From Bryobacterales bacterium (GTDB lineage: Bacteria > Acidobacteriota > Terriglobia > Bryobacterales > UBA6623), in the NCBI GenBank assembly GCA_022823865.1, contig JAJEHF010000208.1, forward strand, positions 49,032-113,031: a DNA stretch of 64,000 bases, read 5' to 3'. Below the pieces are notes generated by a model. It saw nothing but the letters and a program-made list of their open reading frames with translations. It did not search any database and was not told where the DNA came from. Each line of letters begins with the position of its first letter. Position 1 is the first letter of the stretch. Shown here one piece after another: positions 1 through 9,824 of the stretch. Both the position numbers and the translations under genes were made by a program.

Positions 1-1340
1 GACTCCAGGAAGTGCTGCCGGAACGACTTCGACGGCGGGGCTTCTATCTGTAGCGACGGCATCACCGAAAGCGCCTCGGCCCGCTCTTCGAACACCGCTT
101 GGAAGTAGCTGTCGCGCTCCTCGCCAGGAGACCCGATCTGAGGCCGAGACCGCGAGTCCTCGTCGTAGCGCTGCTTCCAGCGCGGCTCTGCCAGCAGCGA
201 GGACAGCACTTGGCGCTTGCGTCTCTCGGACAGGCCCGGGAAGTTGGTGGGCCGCACGGGGCGGCGCTCTTCGCTCCACGTTCCCATGGCGTCCAAGCCG
301 GCGCTCGCGACCCGCTCCTTGAATCCGTCGATGAAGGGCTCCTCCGGCACCAGGCGGATGCTTCGCGGGCGCAGGTGGTTGCCTTCGAAGTGGATGTTGG
401 CCTCGTGGCCGCGCACGACGATAGGGAGCTCTACCGAGTTCTGGAGGGAGCCGGAGCACACGATGGTGTGCTTGCTGGGAAAATCCAGCGCTACGACGAG
501 CGTGTCCGGCACCTCCATCACGGACTTGGGAGTGCCGTAGTTCCCGCCGGCAGAGACAGCCCGAATCGGGAACTCCCGGCCGAGGACTTGGATCAGCGGC
601 GTGACGTGGTGGTAGTACAGGTCGGTGGCAATCCCGCCGGAGTAGTCGCGGTAGCGCCTCCAGCGGAAGAACCTCTCGCGTGAGAACGGCCTCTTCGGAG
701 CGCTGCCGAGGAAGGCTTCCCAGTCCAAGTTCTCGGGACTGGCCGACTCGTCGATGGGGTAGCTGAACGGGGGCTCCCGGGTGTTGCGGCTACGGCTCGT
801 CTGGCTCCACAGGATCTTCCCCAGCAGGCCTGCCGAGACCAGCTTCCGAGCAGGCTCCCAGATCCCGTGGGCGATGTGTTCGCTGTCCACCGCGAGGATG
901 CGACCGGTCTGCTTGGCGGTTTCTACCATCTGCTTGGCCTCGGCAATGGTCAAGCTCATCGGCTTTTCCACGTCCACGTCCTTGCCGGCCCGCATCGCTG
1001 CGATCGCCATCGGTGCGTGCCAGTGGTCGGGGGTGCAGACGATTACCGCGTCCACGCTCGGATCGTGGATGAGGTCTTCGTAGCGCCGGTATCCCTTCGC
1101 CGATGTCTGCGTAACGCCTTGGTCTAGCCGCGGAGCGTAGATGTCGCAGACGGCGGCGACTCTTGAATCCGGGCTATTGCTGAATTCGTTTAGGTGTCCT
1201 CGGGAAATATTGCCCAAGCCGATCACCCCGATACCGATGACGTCGTTTGCGCCTCGTATCCTCGAGTACGAGGCAGCTGTTGCTGCGATGGCGGCCCGAC
1301 CTGCAAAGCCCCGGCGGGTAAGTGGCGTCATTGAAGGCAT
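1..1340 (-). CDS. Gfo/Idh/MocA family oxidoreductase, Tat-exported, 3' end outside window
   Basis: Reading the minus strand from ATG 1340 gives an uninterrupted frame of about 446 residues that leaves the window at base 1, so the C-terminus is missing. The N-terminus carries a twin-arginine signal (LTRRGFAGRAAIAA), then the Rossmann start GVIGLGNISRGHL and a VCDIY strand, typical of NAD(P)-binding Gfo/Idh/MocA enzymes. Further on come the family's central segments, such as WEAFLGSAPKRPF and GGIATDLYYHHVTPLI. These exported enzymes act on sugars, cyclitols or their derivatives; the substrate cannot be read here. A second in-frame ATG lies at 1331, three codons in. The gene stands alone, transcribed the same way as the helicase behind it but 316 bases away. 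The family call is firm; substrate and exact start are open. Confidence 0.88.
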   Translation of the reverse strand, partial: MPSMTPLTRRGFAGRAAIAATAASYSRIRGANDVIGIGVIGLGNISRGHLNEFSNSPDSRVAAVCDIYAPRLDQGVTQTSAKGYRRYEDLIHDPSVDAVIVCTPDHWHAPMAIAAMRAGKDVDVEKPMSLTIAEAKQMVETAKQTGRILAVDSEHIAHGIWEPARKLVSAGLLGKILWSQTSRSRNTREPPFSYPIDESASPENLDWEAFLGSAPKRPFSRERFFRWRRYRDYSGGIATDLYYHHVTPLIQVLGREFPIRAVSAGGNYGTPKSVMEVPDTLVVALDFPSKHTIVCSGSLQNSVELPIVVRGHEANIHFEGNHLRPRSIRLVPEEPFIDGFKERVASAGLDAMGTWSEERRPVRPTNFPGLSERRKRQVLSSLLAEPRWKQRYDEDSRSRPQIGSPGEERDSYFQAVFEERAEALSVMPSLQIEAPPSKSFRQHFLE

Positions 1341-1656
1341 TGTAGTCGTAATGGACTTCGCCGGGAGCTTGGTCTTGTGGTTGACTTGGCTCGACTTCCC
1401 GCGACTATGGCGTCGACCCTTCGATCTCTATGCCGAACGGAGAACTCGCGCGCTAGCTCTATCGGGGACTCGGAATTCACGGGCACTTGCCAATTCCGCG
1501 TCCCGCCCTTCCAGTCGGCGGGTGTCAGCGACCGAGCGCAATGTAGATCGCTTCACAGCATCGTCGCCCCCGCCCCCGGGCATTGCGGGTGCTTAGCCTT
1601 CCGATGTCGTTCGGATCCGTGAGGTCGGCCATCGGCGGCACCTACTTGAATCCCAA
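1341..1656. other. intergenic region upstream of the Gfo/Idh/MocA gene
   Basis: This 316-base gap lies between the helicase stop and the oxidoreductase start, so it must hold the oxidoreductase promoter unless the two are cotranscribed. I see no convincing -35/-10 pair, RNA gene or repeat. The plus-strand ORFs here have arginine-rich, low-complexity translations and look non-coding. Confidence 0.5.
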
Positions 1657-4149
1657 TCAGGCACCACCGGAGAGCATCCGCGCTAGCCCGCCCAGTGCCT
1701 GCTCGATACGTGCTGCGTCGATGTTCTCCGGTAGCGGGACTGTGAGGACCGGACGGTTGGTTTGCGGGTCTGTCCGAACGAGTTGCGAGATGCCAGCCTG
1801 TGCGGTCGTGGGTGGCCCCCCTGGGGCCTGCTGCGCGGCTTGGCCAGCGGGTTGGGCTGTCGGTCCGGCCAGCGCTTCGAGAAATCTAGCCCCGGCTTCG
1901 AAGAGCCCCGTCAGCGCCACCTCGATGCCGGGTGCGGCCGGAGGACGGTCGGCACCCCCGCCGGGCGGTGGCCCTGGCGTGTTGACCGGCGACGGAGTGG
2001 GTTTTGGCGGCGCCGGGGTGTCGGGCTGCGCGCCGGAGGCTTGATCGGGGACTCCGGGCTCCTCGCGCTCGCGCGCGTGTGGTCCCGGATCCGCGGCCGG
2101 GGGGACAGGGTCTGCCTGGCGCTCGCCACTATCCGCAGGCCCGGAGTCTTCATCCATCATCTCCTTGACCACTTTGAGAAATGTCGAGCGTCCCAGCTTC
2201 TCGAAGCTCACTTCGTCGGCCGTTGAATCGAAGAGCCCTGAAAACAGGGCTCTCTTCAGTTGCATCGTCTCCCAGACCCGCACTTCGATGCTCCCTTCCG
2301 TCAGCATGTGAATCACTTGCACGGGCTGGGCCTGGCCCATGCGGTGCACCCTTCCGATGCGCTGCTCCAACCGTGCCGGATTCCAGGGCGGCTCGAAGTT
2401 GATCACGGCCGATGCAGACTGGAGGTTGAGGCCCACCCCGCCCGCATCCGTCGACAGAAAGACCATGCAGCTGGGATCCTCGCGGAAGCGCTCCATCAGT
2501 GCGCCGCGCTTGGGCGAGGGAACGCCTCCGTGCAGGGAAACGAAGTCGATCCCTAGCTCGGCCAGTTCCTGTCCGGCGAGGCGGGTCATCCGCTCGTACT
2601 CGCTGAAGACAACGACCTTCCGTCCCTCCTCGACCGCGAGTTCGCGGATGATCTCTTTGAATTCCTCGAGCTTGGGAGAGTGGTTCGTCTCCTTGTCGAA
2701 CAGGAATGTCGAATTGCAGAGCATCCGCATGTTCTGGATCGCACAAGTGATGCGGCGCAGGTCCACTTCCGACAGCCAGCCCTGTCTCTTCCATTTGCTC
2801 ATCAGCCTGCCGAGAATCTCGTACTGCTCCGCGTAAGGGCCAGCTTGCTGCTTGGTTAGGGGAACGGAGAATACCTGGTCGGTTCGCTCCGGCAGCTGCT
2901 TCAGCACCTCGTCGCGCCTCCTGCGTAGCAAGAGAGGCTCCAACTGCCTGTGGATCTGATTCAATCCGCGATAGCCGATCAGCTTGCCGGTCTCTGTGGT
3001 CTCGACGTGGTCGTGCAGGAAGCGGAAGGCGGGTCCCAGTGCGCGACCGTCCACGAACTCAACGACCGAGTAGAGTTCTTCGACTTTATTCTCCAGTGGC
3101 GTCCCAGTCAGCACGAACGCGTAACGGCTCTTGAGCTGCTTGACCGTTCGCGCCGTCTTGGTGGCCCAATTCCGGATGCGCTGCGCTTCGTCGAGAATGA
3201 TCAGGTCGGGCGCGAGGGCTTGGATCGCCTCCATGTCCCACCGCACCAGTTCGTAATTGATGAGGTTGAAGAACTTCGCGTCCTCGTAGCGCTTGATCCT
3301 TCGTCGCCTGTCGCCGTCGACGACCTGCACGGACAGGTCGGAGAATTTCTCGATTTCGGTCTTCCACTGGTACTTTACGGAGGCAGGCGAGATCACCAAG
3401 ACGCGCTCTATTCCCCGCCGACGCTTCAGGAGCGCGGCTGCCGCGACGGCTTGGACGGTTTTCCCCAGTCCCATGTCGTCGGCCAGCACAACGCGGCCGC
3501 GGCTGGCCGCAAACAGGACACCGCGCATCTGGTACGGAAACAGCGAGACCTTCACCAGTCCGGGAAGGATCGATTGGCCCGCCTCGATCTTCCTGAGCTG
3601 CTCGCTCTCCCACGCGAGGCCTTCGGCCCGCTCGTTCACGCGGTCTACGTAGTCGATGACGTCGCTGTAGACAACGGCCGTCCCGTCGGCACGCCGCAGT
3701 TCCCCAAGAATGGAGGCGAAGCGGGAATACTGTGCCTTGGGCAGGAGCCCTGATTCGTCGAAGTAAGCGGCTGCGACCGCCCCGAGCATCGGATCGGGCC
3801 TGTCGGGAAGCTTCAACTGCACTTCAAGGCTCTCCCCGTACAGGAGGGAGAGGGAGGCGCGCTCGCGCTCGTAACGCTTGTGCTCCAGCTTCGAGCGGTA
3901 CCGGCGACGCAAACGTGCAAGCAGGCTCTCGATGTGCTTGCATGTTCCCAAGGTGTTGCGGGCGAAATCGGGACAGGAGCAGTAGTTGTCGAAGAGGCCC
4001 GGGCCGCGCATTGCGATCCTGTACTCGGAGCCGCTGGCTGAGAGCACCTGGTAATCGCCGAACGGCTGGCCCTTGGGCTGCGAGAGGATCTGCTTGATTG
4101 CTTCGCTCGCGCGTTTCTGGCGTGCTTGGATCTGTTCTTCGACTAGCAT
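1657..4149 (-). CDS. SNF2-family helicase with N-terminal SWIM zinc finger
   Basis: This is an 830-residue superfamily 2 ATP-dependent DNA translocase. Residues 57-72 form a SWIM zinc finger (CSCP...TCKH; Cys57, Cys59, Cys70, His72). The ATPase core follows: Walker A DDMGLGKT near 224, a DEAQ box (LDEAQRIRNW), motif III LTGTPLENK, and the C-terminal helicase lobe with STDAGGVGLNLQ and RIGRVHRMGQ. After the core comes a proline-rich linker of about 80 residues (PPAADPGPHA, PAPPKPTPSP) and a small C-terminal segment. Bacterial proteins of this kind are taken to remodel RNA polymerase-DNA or protein-DNA complexes; no partner gene is adjacent. It is monocistronic as far as I can see and divergent from the PQQ-propeller gene. 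The start at 4149 (MLVEEQIQAR) leads straight into the helical N-terminus. Confidence 0.93.
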   Translation of the reverse strand: MLVEEQIQARQKRASEAIKQILSQPKGQPFGDYQVLSASGSEYRIAMRGPGLFDNYCSCPDFARNTLGTCKHIESLLARLRRRYRSKLEHKRYERERASLSLLYGESLEVQLKLPDRPDPMLGAVAAAYFDESGLLPKAQYSRFASILGELRRADGTAVVYSDVIDYVDRVNERAEGLAWESEQLRKIEAGQSILPGLVKVSLFPYQMRGVLFAASRGRVVLADDMGLGKTVQAVAAAALLKRRRGIERVLVISPASVKYQWKTEIEKFSDLSVQVVDGDRRRRIKRYEDAKFFNLINYELVRWDMEAIQALAPDLIILDEAQRIRNWATKTARTVKQLKSRYAFVLTGTPLENKVEELYSVVEFVDGRALGPAFRFLHDHVETTETGKLIGYRGLNQIHRQLEPLLLRRRRDEVLKQLPERTDQVFSVPLTKQQAGPYAEQYEILGRLMSKWKRQGWLSEVDLRRITCAIQNMRMLCNSTFLFDKETNHSPKLEEFKEIIRELAVEEGRKVVVFSEYERMTRLAGQELAELGIDFVSLHGGVPSPKRGALMERFREDPSCMVFLSTDAGGVGLNLQSASAVINFEPPWNPARLEQRIGRVHRMGQAQPVQVIHMLTEGSIEVRVWETMQLKRALFSGLFDSTADEVSFEKLGRSTFLKVVKEMMDEDSGPADSGERQADPVPPAADPGPHAREREEPGVPDQASGAQPDTPAPPKPTPSPVNTPGPPPGGGADRPPAAPGIEVALTGLFEAGARFLEALAGPTAQPAGQAAQQAPGGPPTTAQAGISQLVRTDPQTNRPVLTVPLPENIDAARIEQALGGLARMLSGGA

Positions 4150-4341
4150 GACTCGCTTCTTTGCCTACCCGCGGCGGCACCCGGCCGCGCATGGCTTCCA
4201 ACTATCGTAGCGATCCCTGACCAGACTTCCGCTGCGGCTGAGGCGAGAACGCGCGTTGCCTTGCCGCTAAGTTCTGCGAGGCCCGTTGCCTCCGGCTGAA
4301 GCGGGGGGGGCAGGGAGGCGTGCCAGCCGTCCTGGGGAGAC

Positions 4342-5883
4342 TTGAGAGTGGACTGTCGCAGGCCGCTACGATTCCCGGCCGCGGAGCGGTCGTCACTATT
4401 CGAGGTGTGCGAGAATCACGTCTTGAAGCCAGCGGTGGCGTCCATATTGCTGATCGCTTGCTGCCTCGCGGCGGCCACGCGATTCGAGGATCCCAAGCCG
4501 CCCGAGCCGGCCTCTATCGAAGAGCGCGCCGCGGTCGAGCCGACAGCCCATCCCGGCGTAACGCTCCACGCACGGCCCGCACCGCTCGCGCCCGGGGCGG
4601 TGACCGAAGACTGGCCGGCTTTTCTCGGTCGCAGCGGACAGCCGGCCTCCGGCGAGACCAGCCTCTTGCGCGCGTTCGGACAGGACGGGCCGAAGCTCTT
4701 GTGGGAGCTGTCCAAGGGCACCGGCTACAGCTCGCCATCGATCCAGGGCGACTACCTCGTATACCTCCACCGCTCGGGGAACGAAGAGGCTATCGAGTGC
4801 CTGCGGCCCGAAACAGGGGAGCGCTACTGGAGCTATCGGTACCCGACAGACTTCAGCGACCGCTACGGCTACAACAACGGCCCGCGCTCGAGTCCGGTCA
4901 TCGATGGCGACCATGTGTACACCTACGGTGCGCAGGGGAAGCTGCACTGCCTCCGTCTCAAGACGGGACAGGTTGTCTGGCGCCGCGACGTCGCCACCGA
5001 GTTCAGGGTTCCCCAGGACTTCTTCGGAATCGCCACCACGCCGTTGATCGAAGGGGACCTGCTGATCTTGAACGTCGGCGCTCCGGGTGGTCCCGAGGTG
5101 GTCGCCTTCGACAAGTTGACTGGACGCATGGTCTGGGGTGTCGGCGACCAGTGGGGGGCCAGCTATGCAACGCCGGTCATCGCCCGCGTCCATGGCAAGC
5201 GGCGGCTGTTCGTGCTCGGCGGCGGTGAGAGCAGGCCTCCGACCGGCGGGCTGCTGTCAATCAACCCGCTCGACGGCGGGCTGGACTTCAGATTCCCCTG
5301 GCGCAGCCGCAGTTTCGAGTCCGTCAATGCGTCGTGTCCGGTCGTGACCGGCAATCGGGTGCTTGTCTCGGCCACTTACCGTACCGGAGCGGCGCTGATC
5401 GAAGTGAAGTCCGACTGGACATTCGCCAAGCTCTGGGAGAACTCCGATTTTGATCTGCACTGGACGACCGCCGTCTACGATCAAGGCCACTACTACGCGT
5501 TCTCGGGCCGCAACGAGCCAGACGCGAAGCTGACCTGCGTGAATGCCGGCAGCGGGGAGACGGTTTGGAGCGAGTCTCTGGAGTGGCAGGAAACTGTGCA
5601 GGTGCAGGGAGAGGCGCGGGCCTTCCACGCCAGTCCCTTGCGGGGCAACTTGCTGAAGGTAGACGGCAGGTTCCTCGCACTCGGCGAGCACGGGCACCTG
5701 ATGTGGCTGGATCTCTCTCCGGCGGGCCCGAAAATCTTGGACCGCGCCAGGCTGTTCTTGGCCCGCGAGACGTGGGCCCCGCCGGTCATCAGTCGCGGGC
5801 TCCTCTACGTGAGCCAGAACTCGCGTTCCATCGACCCGCCCGCCGGCCCGCGCTTGCTCTGCTTTGACTTGCGGGGCCGGTAA
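4342..5883 (+). CDS. secreted PQQ-like beta-propeller protein
   Basis: The frame from ATG 4342 encodes 513 residues, but the secretion signal (LKPAVASILLIACCLAAATR) begins about 27 codons in. GTG 4405 or TTG 4423 is therefore a likelier start. The mature part is a run of PQQ-like propeller blades: WELSKGTGYSSPSIQGDYL, GERYWSYRYPTDF, VYTYGAQGKLHCL and GQVVWRRDVATEF are typical outer-strand and blade motifs. Such proteins sit outside the cytoplasmic membrane. Some bind PQQ as dehydrogenases and others (BamB-like) are scaffolds. I see no cytochrome c motif and cannot identify PQQ ligands, so no catalytic function is assigned. It converges on the glycosyltransferase gene 65 bases downstream. Confidence 0.85.
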   Translation: MRVDCRRPLRFPAAERSSLFEVCENHVLKPAVASILLIACCLAAATRFEDPKPPEPASIEERAAVEPTAHPGVTLHARPAPLAPGAVTEDWPAFLGRSGQPASGETSLLRAFGQDGPKLLWELSKGTGYSSPSIQGDYLVYLHRSGNEEAIECLRPETGERYWSYRYPTDFSDRYGYNNGPRSSPVIDGDHVYTYGAQGKLHCLRLKTGQVVWRRDVATEFRVPQDFFGIATTPLIEGDLLILNVGAPGGPEVVAFDKLTGRMVWGVGDQWGASYATPVIARVHGKRRLFVLGGGESRPPTGGLLSINPLDGGLDFRFPWRSRSFESVNASCPVVTGNRVLVSATYRTGAALIEVKSDWTFAKLWENSDFDLHWTTAVYDQGHYYAFSGRNEPDAKLTCVNAGSGETVWSESLEWQETVQVQGEARAFHASPLRGNLLKVDGRFLALGEHGHLMWLDLSPAGPKILDRARLFLARETWAPPVISRGLLYVSQNSRSIDPPAGPRLLCFDLRGR

Positions 5884-5948
5884 CGGCAGCGGCGGCGAAC
5901 CGTCCTGCAGATGCCATCGGTTCCGCCCGCACGGCCTGAGCGCGGTTG

Positions 5949-8300
5949 TCACGGTTGCTCCGGTAACACCTCGAACAGCATTGCCGTGCGGTCGACGAAC
6001 ACCTTGCGCAGGCCCCAGCGACCAGGCTGGCTCGCCACGGCTCGGGCCTGCGGGAAGTAAGGGTCGCGGGGGTCCACGTTGAAGACCACGTAGTCGATAC
6101 CGTGCTGTCGCAGCAGCGCCGCCGCAGATGTGTGCGCGGCGCCCGGGGAAACCTCGATTCCGACGAATTCAAAGGACTCCGGGCGCACCCGCTCCCAGCC
6201 GCCTGCGGGGGCAAGCACCGCGAACTCCAGAGTGGCCTGCGTAGCCGCCGCTCTTCCGGGATGCACCAGCTCGATTCCGTCCACGACCAAGCTCCGGTCG
6301 AAGCGGATCTCGAGTTCCATCCCCGATGCTGCCGGTTGGCGCGATGTCCACCTGGTGAACGGATTCCCGTCAATCATCCGATCTGCGTGCCACGGCAGAG
6401 GCTGCGCTCGCGGGATCCACTGCGGACTCGCGGGTACGGGGCGGCCGTTGCTAAGCACGCGAAACTCGGAGGCCGACCAAGAAGTGGCGTTGTGGTCGCG
6501 AGCCTGCTCCACGCGCACCCCTCGGACGGGGCGCGGCGGCCACGCTGCGCGGACCGCGCTGTCAGGAGAATGGGAGGGCTTCAGGGGAGCTAGCACCGCA
6601 TCGGACAGGTCTTGGTTCTCCAGCCCTTGGTAGGAAACAAGCAGTTCTGCATCGAAGTACGCTTCCGGCAGGTCGGTGAAGGACAGCACGCGCATCTCGT
6701 TGCCGCCGAGCTGGCCGATCCGGTCAGCCAGCAAGAAGAACTTCACGTTTCTGGCTAGGTGCCATTTCTGAGGCTCCAGGCGGAGCGCCGCCCGCCACGG
6801 CAAGCCTTCCACGCTCCACAGGTCGGGATGGTACCAGCGCGAGCGCTGGGCGGGCCATGACGTGACGCACTGGCCGGCCAGCAAGAGCGCGACGAAACCG
6901 TGGCGCAGCCGGAGCGGTGCCATCTCCAATGCCATGCCGATGGCTAGCAGGGCGAACGGCAGGCTGGGGATCAGGAATCTCGCTCCGGCGTTGGAGAACC
7001 AAGGTGTCGCGCTGACCACGGCCGCAGCCAGCAGGGCGCGGGTCAGCGGTCTCTTCCAAGCGAGCAGGGCGATTGGCAGCAGGAGGATCATCCAGCCCAG
7101 CGAGCCGGCGTAGCGCTCTCCGAAGACCAGGTCGAACGGTGCTGCGAGCAGCTGTTCCCAGCGATCGAACGGGCCCTGGCGATAAGAGCGCATCGCGAAC
7201 TTGTAGGCCGTTTCCCACTCAACGCTGAAATACGGATTGGGGAACCAGCTGTTGAAGAATGGCGCGAGCGGGTTGCCCGTGAAAATCGCGTTCTTGACCA
7301 GCCAGGGCAGGCCGACAATAGCTGCCGGGACTCCGGTCCGTGCGAGCAGTCCCGCCGCCGATCGCGCCGAGCCTCCCTGGAACAGGCGGTAAAGCGCCGC
7401 TGCGAAGGCAGCGCTGACAGCGATCACGCCCGTGTACTTGATGGCGAACGAGAATCCGATCAGAACGCCGAGGACCACCAGCCATTGCCGCTCTCCGTCA
7501 CGCCACCACAGCAGCAGCACGCAAAAGACTGCGAACAGCGCAAAGGCGAGGGCGCAGTCGTTGTAGGCGGAGGTCGCGTCCGGGATGACGACCGGGCACG
7601 TGAAGTAGACAACCGTGGCGAACGCGCCTGCAAGCTCGGCCCGAAATCTCTTGGCAAGGCACAGGATCCCGCCCGCCGTGGCGACCAGGAAAGACAGGTG
7701 GACGAGCTTTGCCGCTGACTCGCGCCCGATCGCGTAGGCGAACAGGTACAGCATCTCGGCCCCCTGCGAGAGTTGGGCGTAAACGTTGGTGGTGATCGCT
7801 TCGAAGCCGTGTGACCGGTAGTAGCGGTGCACGAGGCCGAGGTGATAGCCCATCGCATCCGTTCTGGTTTCCGGCGCAAGCGTGTGGACGACGTACAGAA
7901 TGCCGTAGACAGCGGCCGGCACGTAGAGGAGCAGTCGCGCGAAGCGTGGCGCAGAGCTAGGCTCCAAAGCCAACGTCGGCCACTTCCAACGGCCCCACCA
8001 GTGCCAGGCCAGCGCGATTGCCGCGAACACTCCCAGTGCAGTGGCGTCGTAGAACCATCCGGCGGCGCAGAGAGCGAACACCAACGTGCTCAGCACTGCA
8101 GATCCGCAGCCGAAGGCGAGCAGCCAGCCCTCCGCCGGCGTTAGCTTTCCCCGCAAGCTGCGCAGCTGGCCGATCGCTGTCCGGCCTGCGAGGCAGGCCG
8201 CGACAACAGCAAGCGTGCCTCCGGCCAGCACGCTTGCCAGTCGATCCAAGGCTTCGAAGAGCGTGGCTTCCATGTGGGTCTGCGACCAGCGCTTGACCAA
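5949..8300 (-). CDS. GT39-like polytopic membrane glycosyltransferase with C-terminal extracytoplasmic domain
   Basis: The 783-residue product has about ten hydrophobic segments over its first 480 residues (for example AGGTLAVVAACLAGR, LFAVFCVLLLWW, GWMILLLPIALLAW) and a loop carrying ETRTDAMGYHL after the third. This is the layout of GT-C enzymes (GT39/ArnT-like), which move sugars from lipid-phosphate donors on the outer face of the membrane. The last 250 residues are soluble and include a region resembling an F5/8 or carbohydrate-binding sandwich (WTSRQPAASGMELEIRFD, then VVDGIELVHPG). The last section (HGIDYVVFNVD) is usual at the end of such proteins. A second possible start is Met10. 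The acceptor is unknown. The GT2 gene about 650 bases upstream on the same strand could supply a polyprenyl-linked sugar, but that link is inference. Confidence 0.8.
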   Translation of the reverse strand: MVKRWSQTHMEATLFEALDRLASVLAGGTLAVVAACLAGRTAIGQLRSLRGKLTPAEGWLLAFGCGSAVLSTLVFALCAAGWFYDATALGVFAAIALAWHWWGRWKWPTLALEPSSAPRFARLLLYVPAAVYGILYVVHTLAPETRTDAMGYHLGLVHRYYRSHGFEAITTNVYAQLSQGAEMLYLFAYAIGRESAAKLVHLSFLVATAGGILCLAKRFRAELAGAFATVVYFTCPVVIPDATSAYNDCALAFALFAVFCVLLLWWRDGERQWLVVLGVLIGFSFAIKYTGVIAVSAAFAAALYRLFQGGSARSAAGLLARTGVPAAIVGLPWLVKNAIFTGNPLAPFFNSWFPNPYFSVEWETAYKFAMRSYRQGPFDRWEQLLAAPFDLVFGERYAGSLGWMILLLPIALLAWKRPLTRALLAAAVVSATPWFSNAGARFLIPSLPFALLAIGMALEMAPLRLRHGFVALLLAGQCVTSWPAQRSRWYHPDLWSVEGLPWRAALRLEPQKWHLARNVKFFLLADRIGQLGGNEMRVLSFTDLPEAYFDAELLVSYQGLENQDLSDAVLAPLKPSHSPDSAVRAAWPPRPVRGVRVEQARDHNATSWSASEFRVLSNGRPVPASPQWIPRAQPLPWHADRMIDGNPFTRWTSRQPAASGMELEIRFDRSLVVDGIELVHPGRAAATQATLEFAVLAPAGGWERVRPESFEFVGIEVSPGAAHTSAAALLRQHGIDYVVFNVDPRDPYFPQARAVASQPGRWGLRKVFVDRTAMLFEVLPEQP

Positions 8301-8431
8301 GCATACGGACTTCGGCCAGAGCCCGCACGCCGAACCGCACGCAGCGTTCCATCACCGCCCGAGTCGGGCGCGACGAATTCCAGTGGCCGCTTCGCAGCGC
8401 ACGGGACGATCGCATGCCGGCGCGACAGCGA

Positions 8432-8680
8432 TCAGCGGGACCGTCGCCCCTCGTAGATCAACTCGCGCGCCTCGGGCCAGGTCTGCCCCTCGAGCGGGTC
8501 AGGGCTGTTCGGGTCGCCGACTCTCAGATCGGGGAGAGTGTACTGGTTCGGGATTGAAGGATCATCTAGCACGCGCCGTAGCCCATCCTCGACGACGGCG
8601 CGAAGTGAACGTCCCGTCTTCTGGGCGTGGCGCTTGGCTCGAATGAGGAGCTCATCGTGAATCTCGATCGTCGTCTTCAT
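8432..8680 (-). CDS. VapB-like antitoxin of a type II toxin-antitoxin system, orphan
   Basis: An 82-residue protein starting [19 protein letters not shown]. This is the ribbon-helix-helix-like N-terminus typical of short VapB-type antitoxins, followed by [18 protein letters not shown] and an acidic, proline-containing tail with [14 protein letters not shown]. The longer frame upstream (to 8719) adds a hydrophobic stretch of 13 residues that does not fit the family, so the start at 8680 is preferred. VapB normally precedes a PIN-domain VapC toxin. Downstream only 131 bases remain before the glycosyltransferase gene, and none of the three frames there shows PIN residues. The antitoxin therefore appears unpaired, either a remnant or one acting in trans. 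Confidence 0.75.
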   Translation of the reverse strand: MKTTIEIHDELLIRAKRHAQKTGRSLRAVVEDGLRRVLDDPSIPNQYTLPDLRVGDPNSPDPLEGQTWPEARELIYEGRRSR

Positions 8681-8950
8681 GGCCCATATTAAACATAGAA
8701 GGTGACATGGGGGCATCACTTCAGTGCAGCGCGAATGCTGCTACGGCGGAACGCCAGAGTGTCCACCCGAGCGGGAAAGCGCCATCCGCTGCGTTTCCGG
8801 GATCCGAGGACAGGGCAGCATCTGCTGACGTTCGAAGAGTTGCGCGGAATCTGCGGGAGCCGCAGGCGAGACCGCGGAGGGAAACGCCATCCTGCGCGGG
8901 ACCGCACGCGCACACCGTCGCGTCCGTGTCACGGCCGGCCTTCATCGTGC

Positions 8951-9658
8951 CTACCTTCGTCTCAGCGGCTTGGCGGCGTACTTGAGAATGCACCACAGAG
9001 CCCAGACCCCGTCTCTGGGGCGGATCTTCTTGCCTTGCTCGTAGGTCCTGCCGTGGTACGAAATCCCTACCTCGTAAACGCGCGCCCCGGCCTTGGCGAT
9101 CTTCGCGGTGATCTCCGGCTCGAAGCCGAACCGATCCTCCTCCAAGACGATGGACTGCAGCAGCTCCCGACGAAAGACCTTGTAGCACGACTCCATATCG
9201 GTCAGGTTCAGGTCCGTTGCCAAGTTCGACAGCAGGGTCAGCAGGCGGTTTCCCAGATAGTGCCGGAAGTACAGGACGCGGTGCTCGCTGGAGGTCAGGA
9301 AGCGCGAGCCGTACACGGCGTCCGCCCTGCCTTCCAACAGCGGGTTGAGCAGTTTGGAGTAGTCGGCGGGGTCGTATTCCAAGTCCGCGTCTTGGACGAG
9401 TACGAAGTCCCCCGTGGCTGCCTCGAATCCTGTTCGCACGGCCCGGCCCTTGCCGCGATTGCGATCATGCCGGAGCAAGGTGACGTTCTCAGCGCTGGCA
9501 GCGATCCTCGCCGCAACGTCCGCCGAGCCGTCCGTCGACGCGTCGTCGACGATGATGATCTCGGTCGGAACATCCACGGCCTGGACGCGAGCGACGACCT
9601 CTTGCAAGGTGCCGGCTTCGTTATACGTGGGGATGACCACCGTCAGCGTTGCAGGCAA
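8951..9658 (-). CDS. GT2 glycosyltransferase, dolichyl-phosphate mannosyltransferase-like
   Basis: A 235-residue cytoplasmic GT-A enzyme. The N-terminus LTVVIPTYNEAGTLQEV is the canonical GT2 start. IIIVDDASTDGS supplies the first acidic nucleotide-binding site, RNRGKGRAVRTGFEAA follows, and VLVQDADLEYDPADY is the DxD metal site. There is no C-terminal membrane domain, which matches the short DPM1/polyprenyl-phosphate glycosyltransferase class that charges a polyprenyl phosphate with a sugar from an NDP-sugar. A GT-C enzyme that could use such a donor is encoded on the same strand at 5949-8300. The antitoxin gene lies between them, so they are not a tight operon. Donor sugar unknown. Confidence 0.88.
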   Translation of the reverse strand: MPATLTVVIPTYNEAGTLQEVVARVQAVDVPTEIIIVDDASTDGSADVAARIAASAENVTLLRHDRNRGKGRAVRTGFEAATGDFVLVQDADLEYDPADYSKLLNPLLEGRADAVYGSRFLTSSEHRVLYFRHYLGNRLLTLLSNLATDLNLTDMESCYKVFRRELLQSIVLEEDRFGFEPEITAKIAKAGARVYEVGISYHGRTYEQGKKIRPRDGVWALWCILKYAAKPLRRR

Positions 9659-9824
9659 GCTGGGTCGACTCCTTGGCGGGCGACGCGAGCGTTCCGGCCC
9701 GCGATCGCCTCAGACGCCAAGTATGCAACAGTCTGGAAAATCGCCGGTCTGCCGGGAACTAGCGGATCGGCGGCTGCGCGGGTCGAGACCCACCGCAGCC
9801 TGGGCGAATGGGGCGTAGCGTAGG

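Noticed and set aside
8301..8431. Remnant of a VapC toxin after the antitoxin
   Set aside because: None of the three minus frames shows the PIN acidic residues or a VapC-like start. One frame (EFVA) is faintly similar but interrupted by unrelated sequence.
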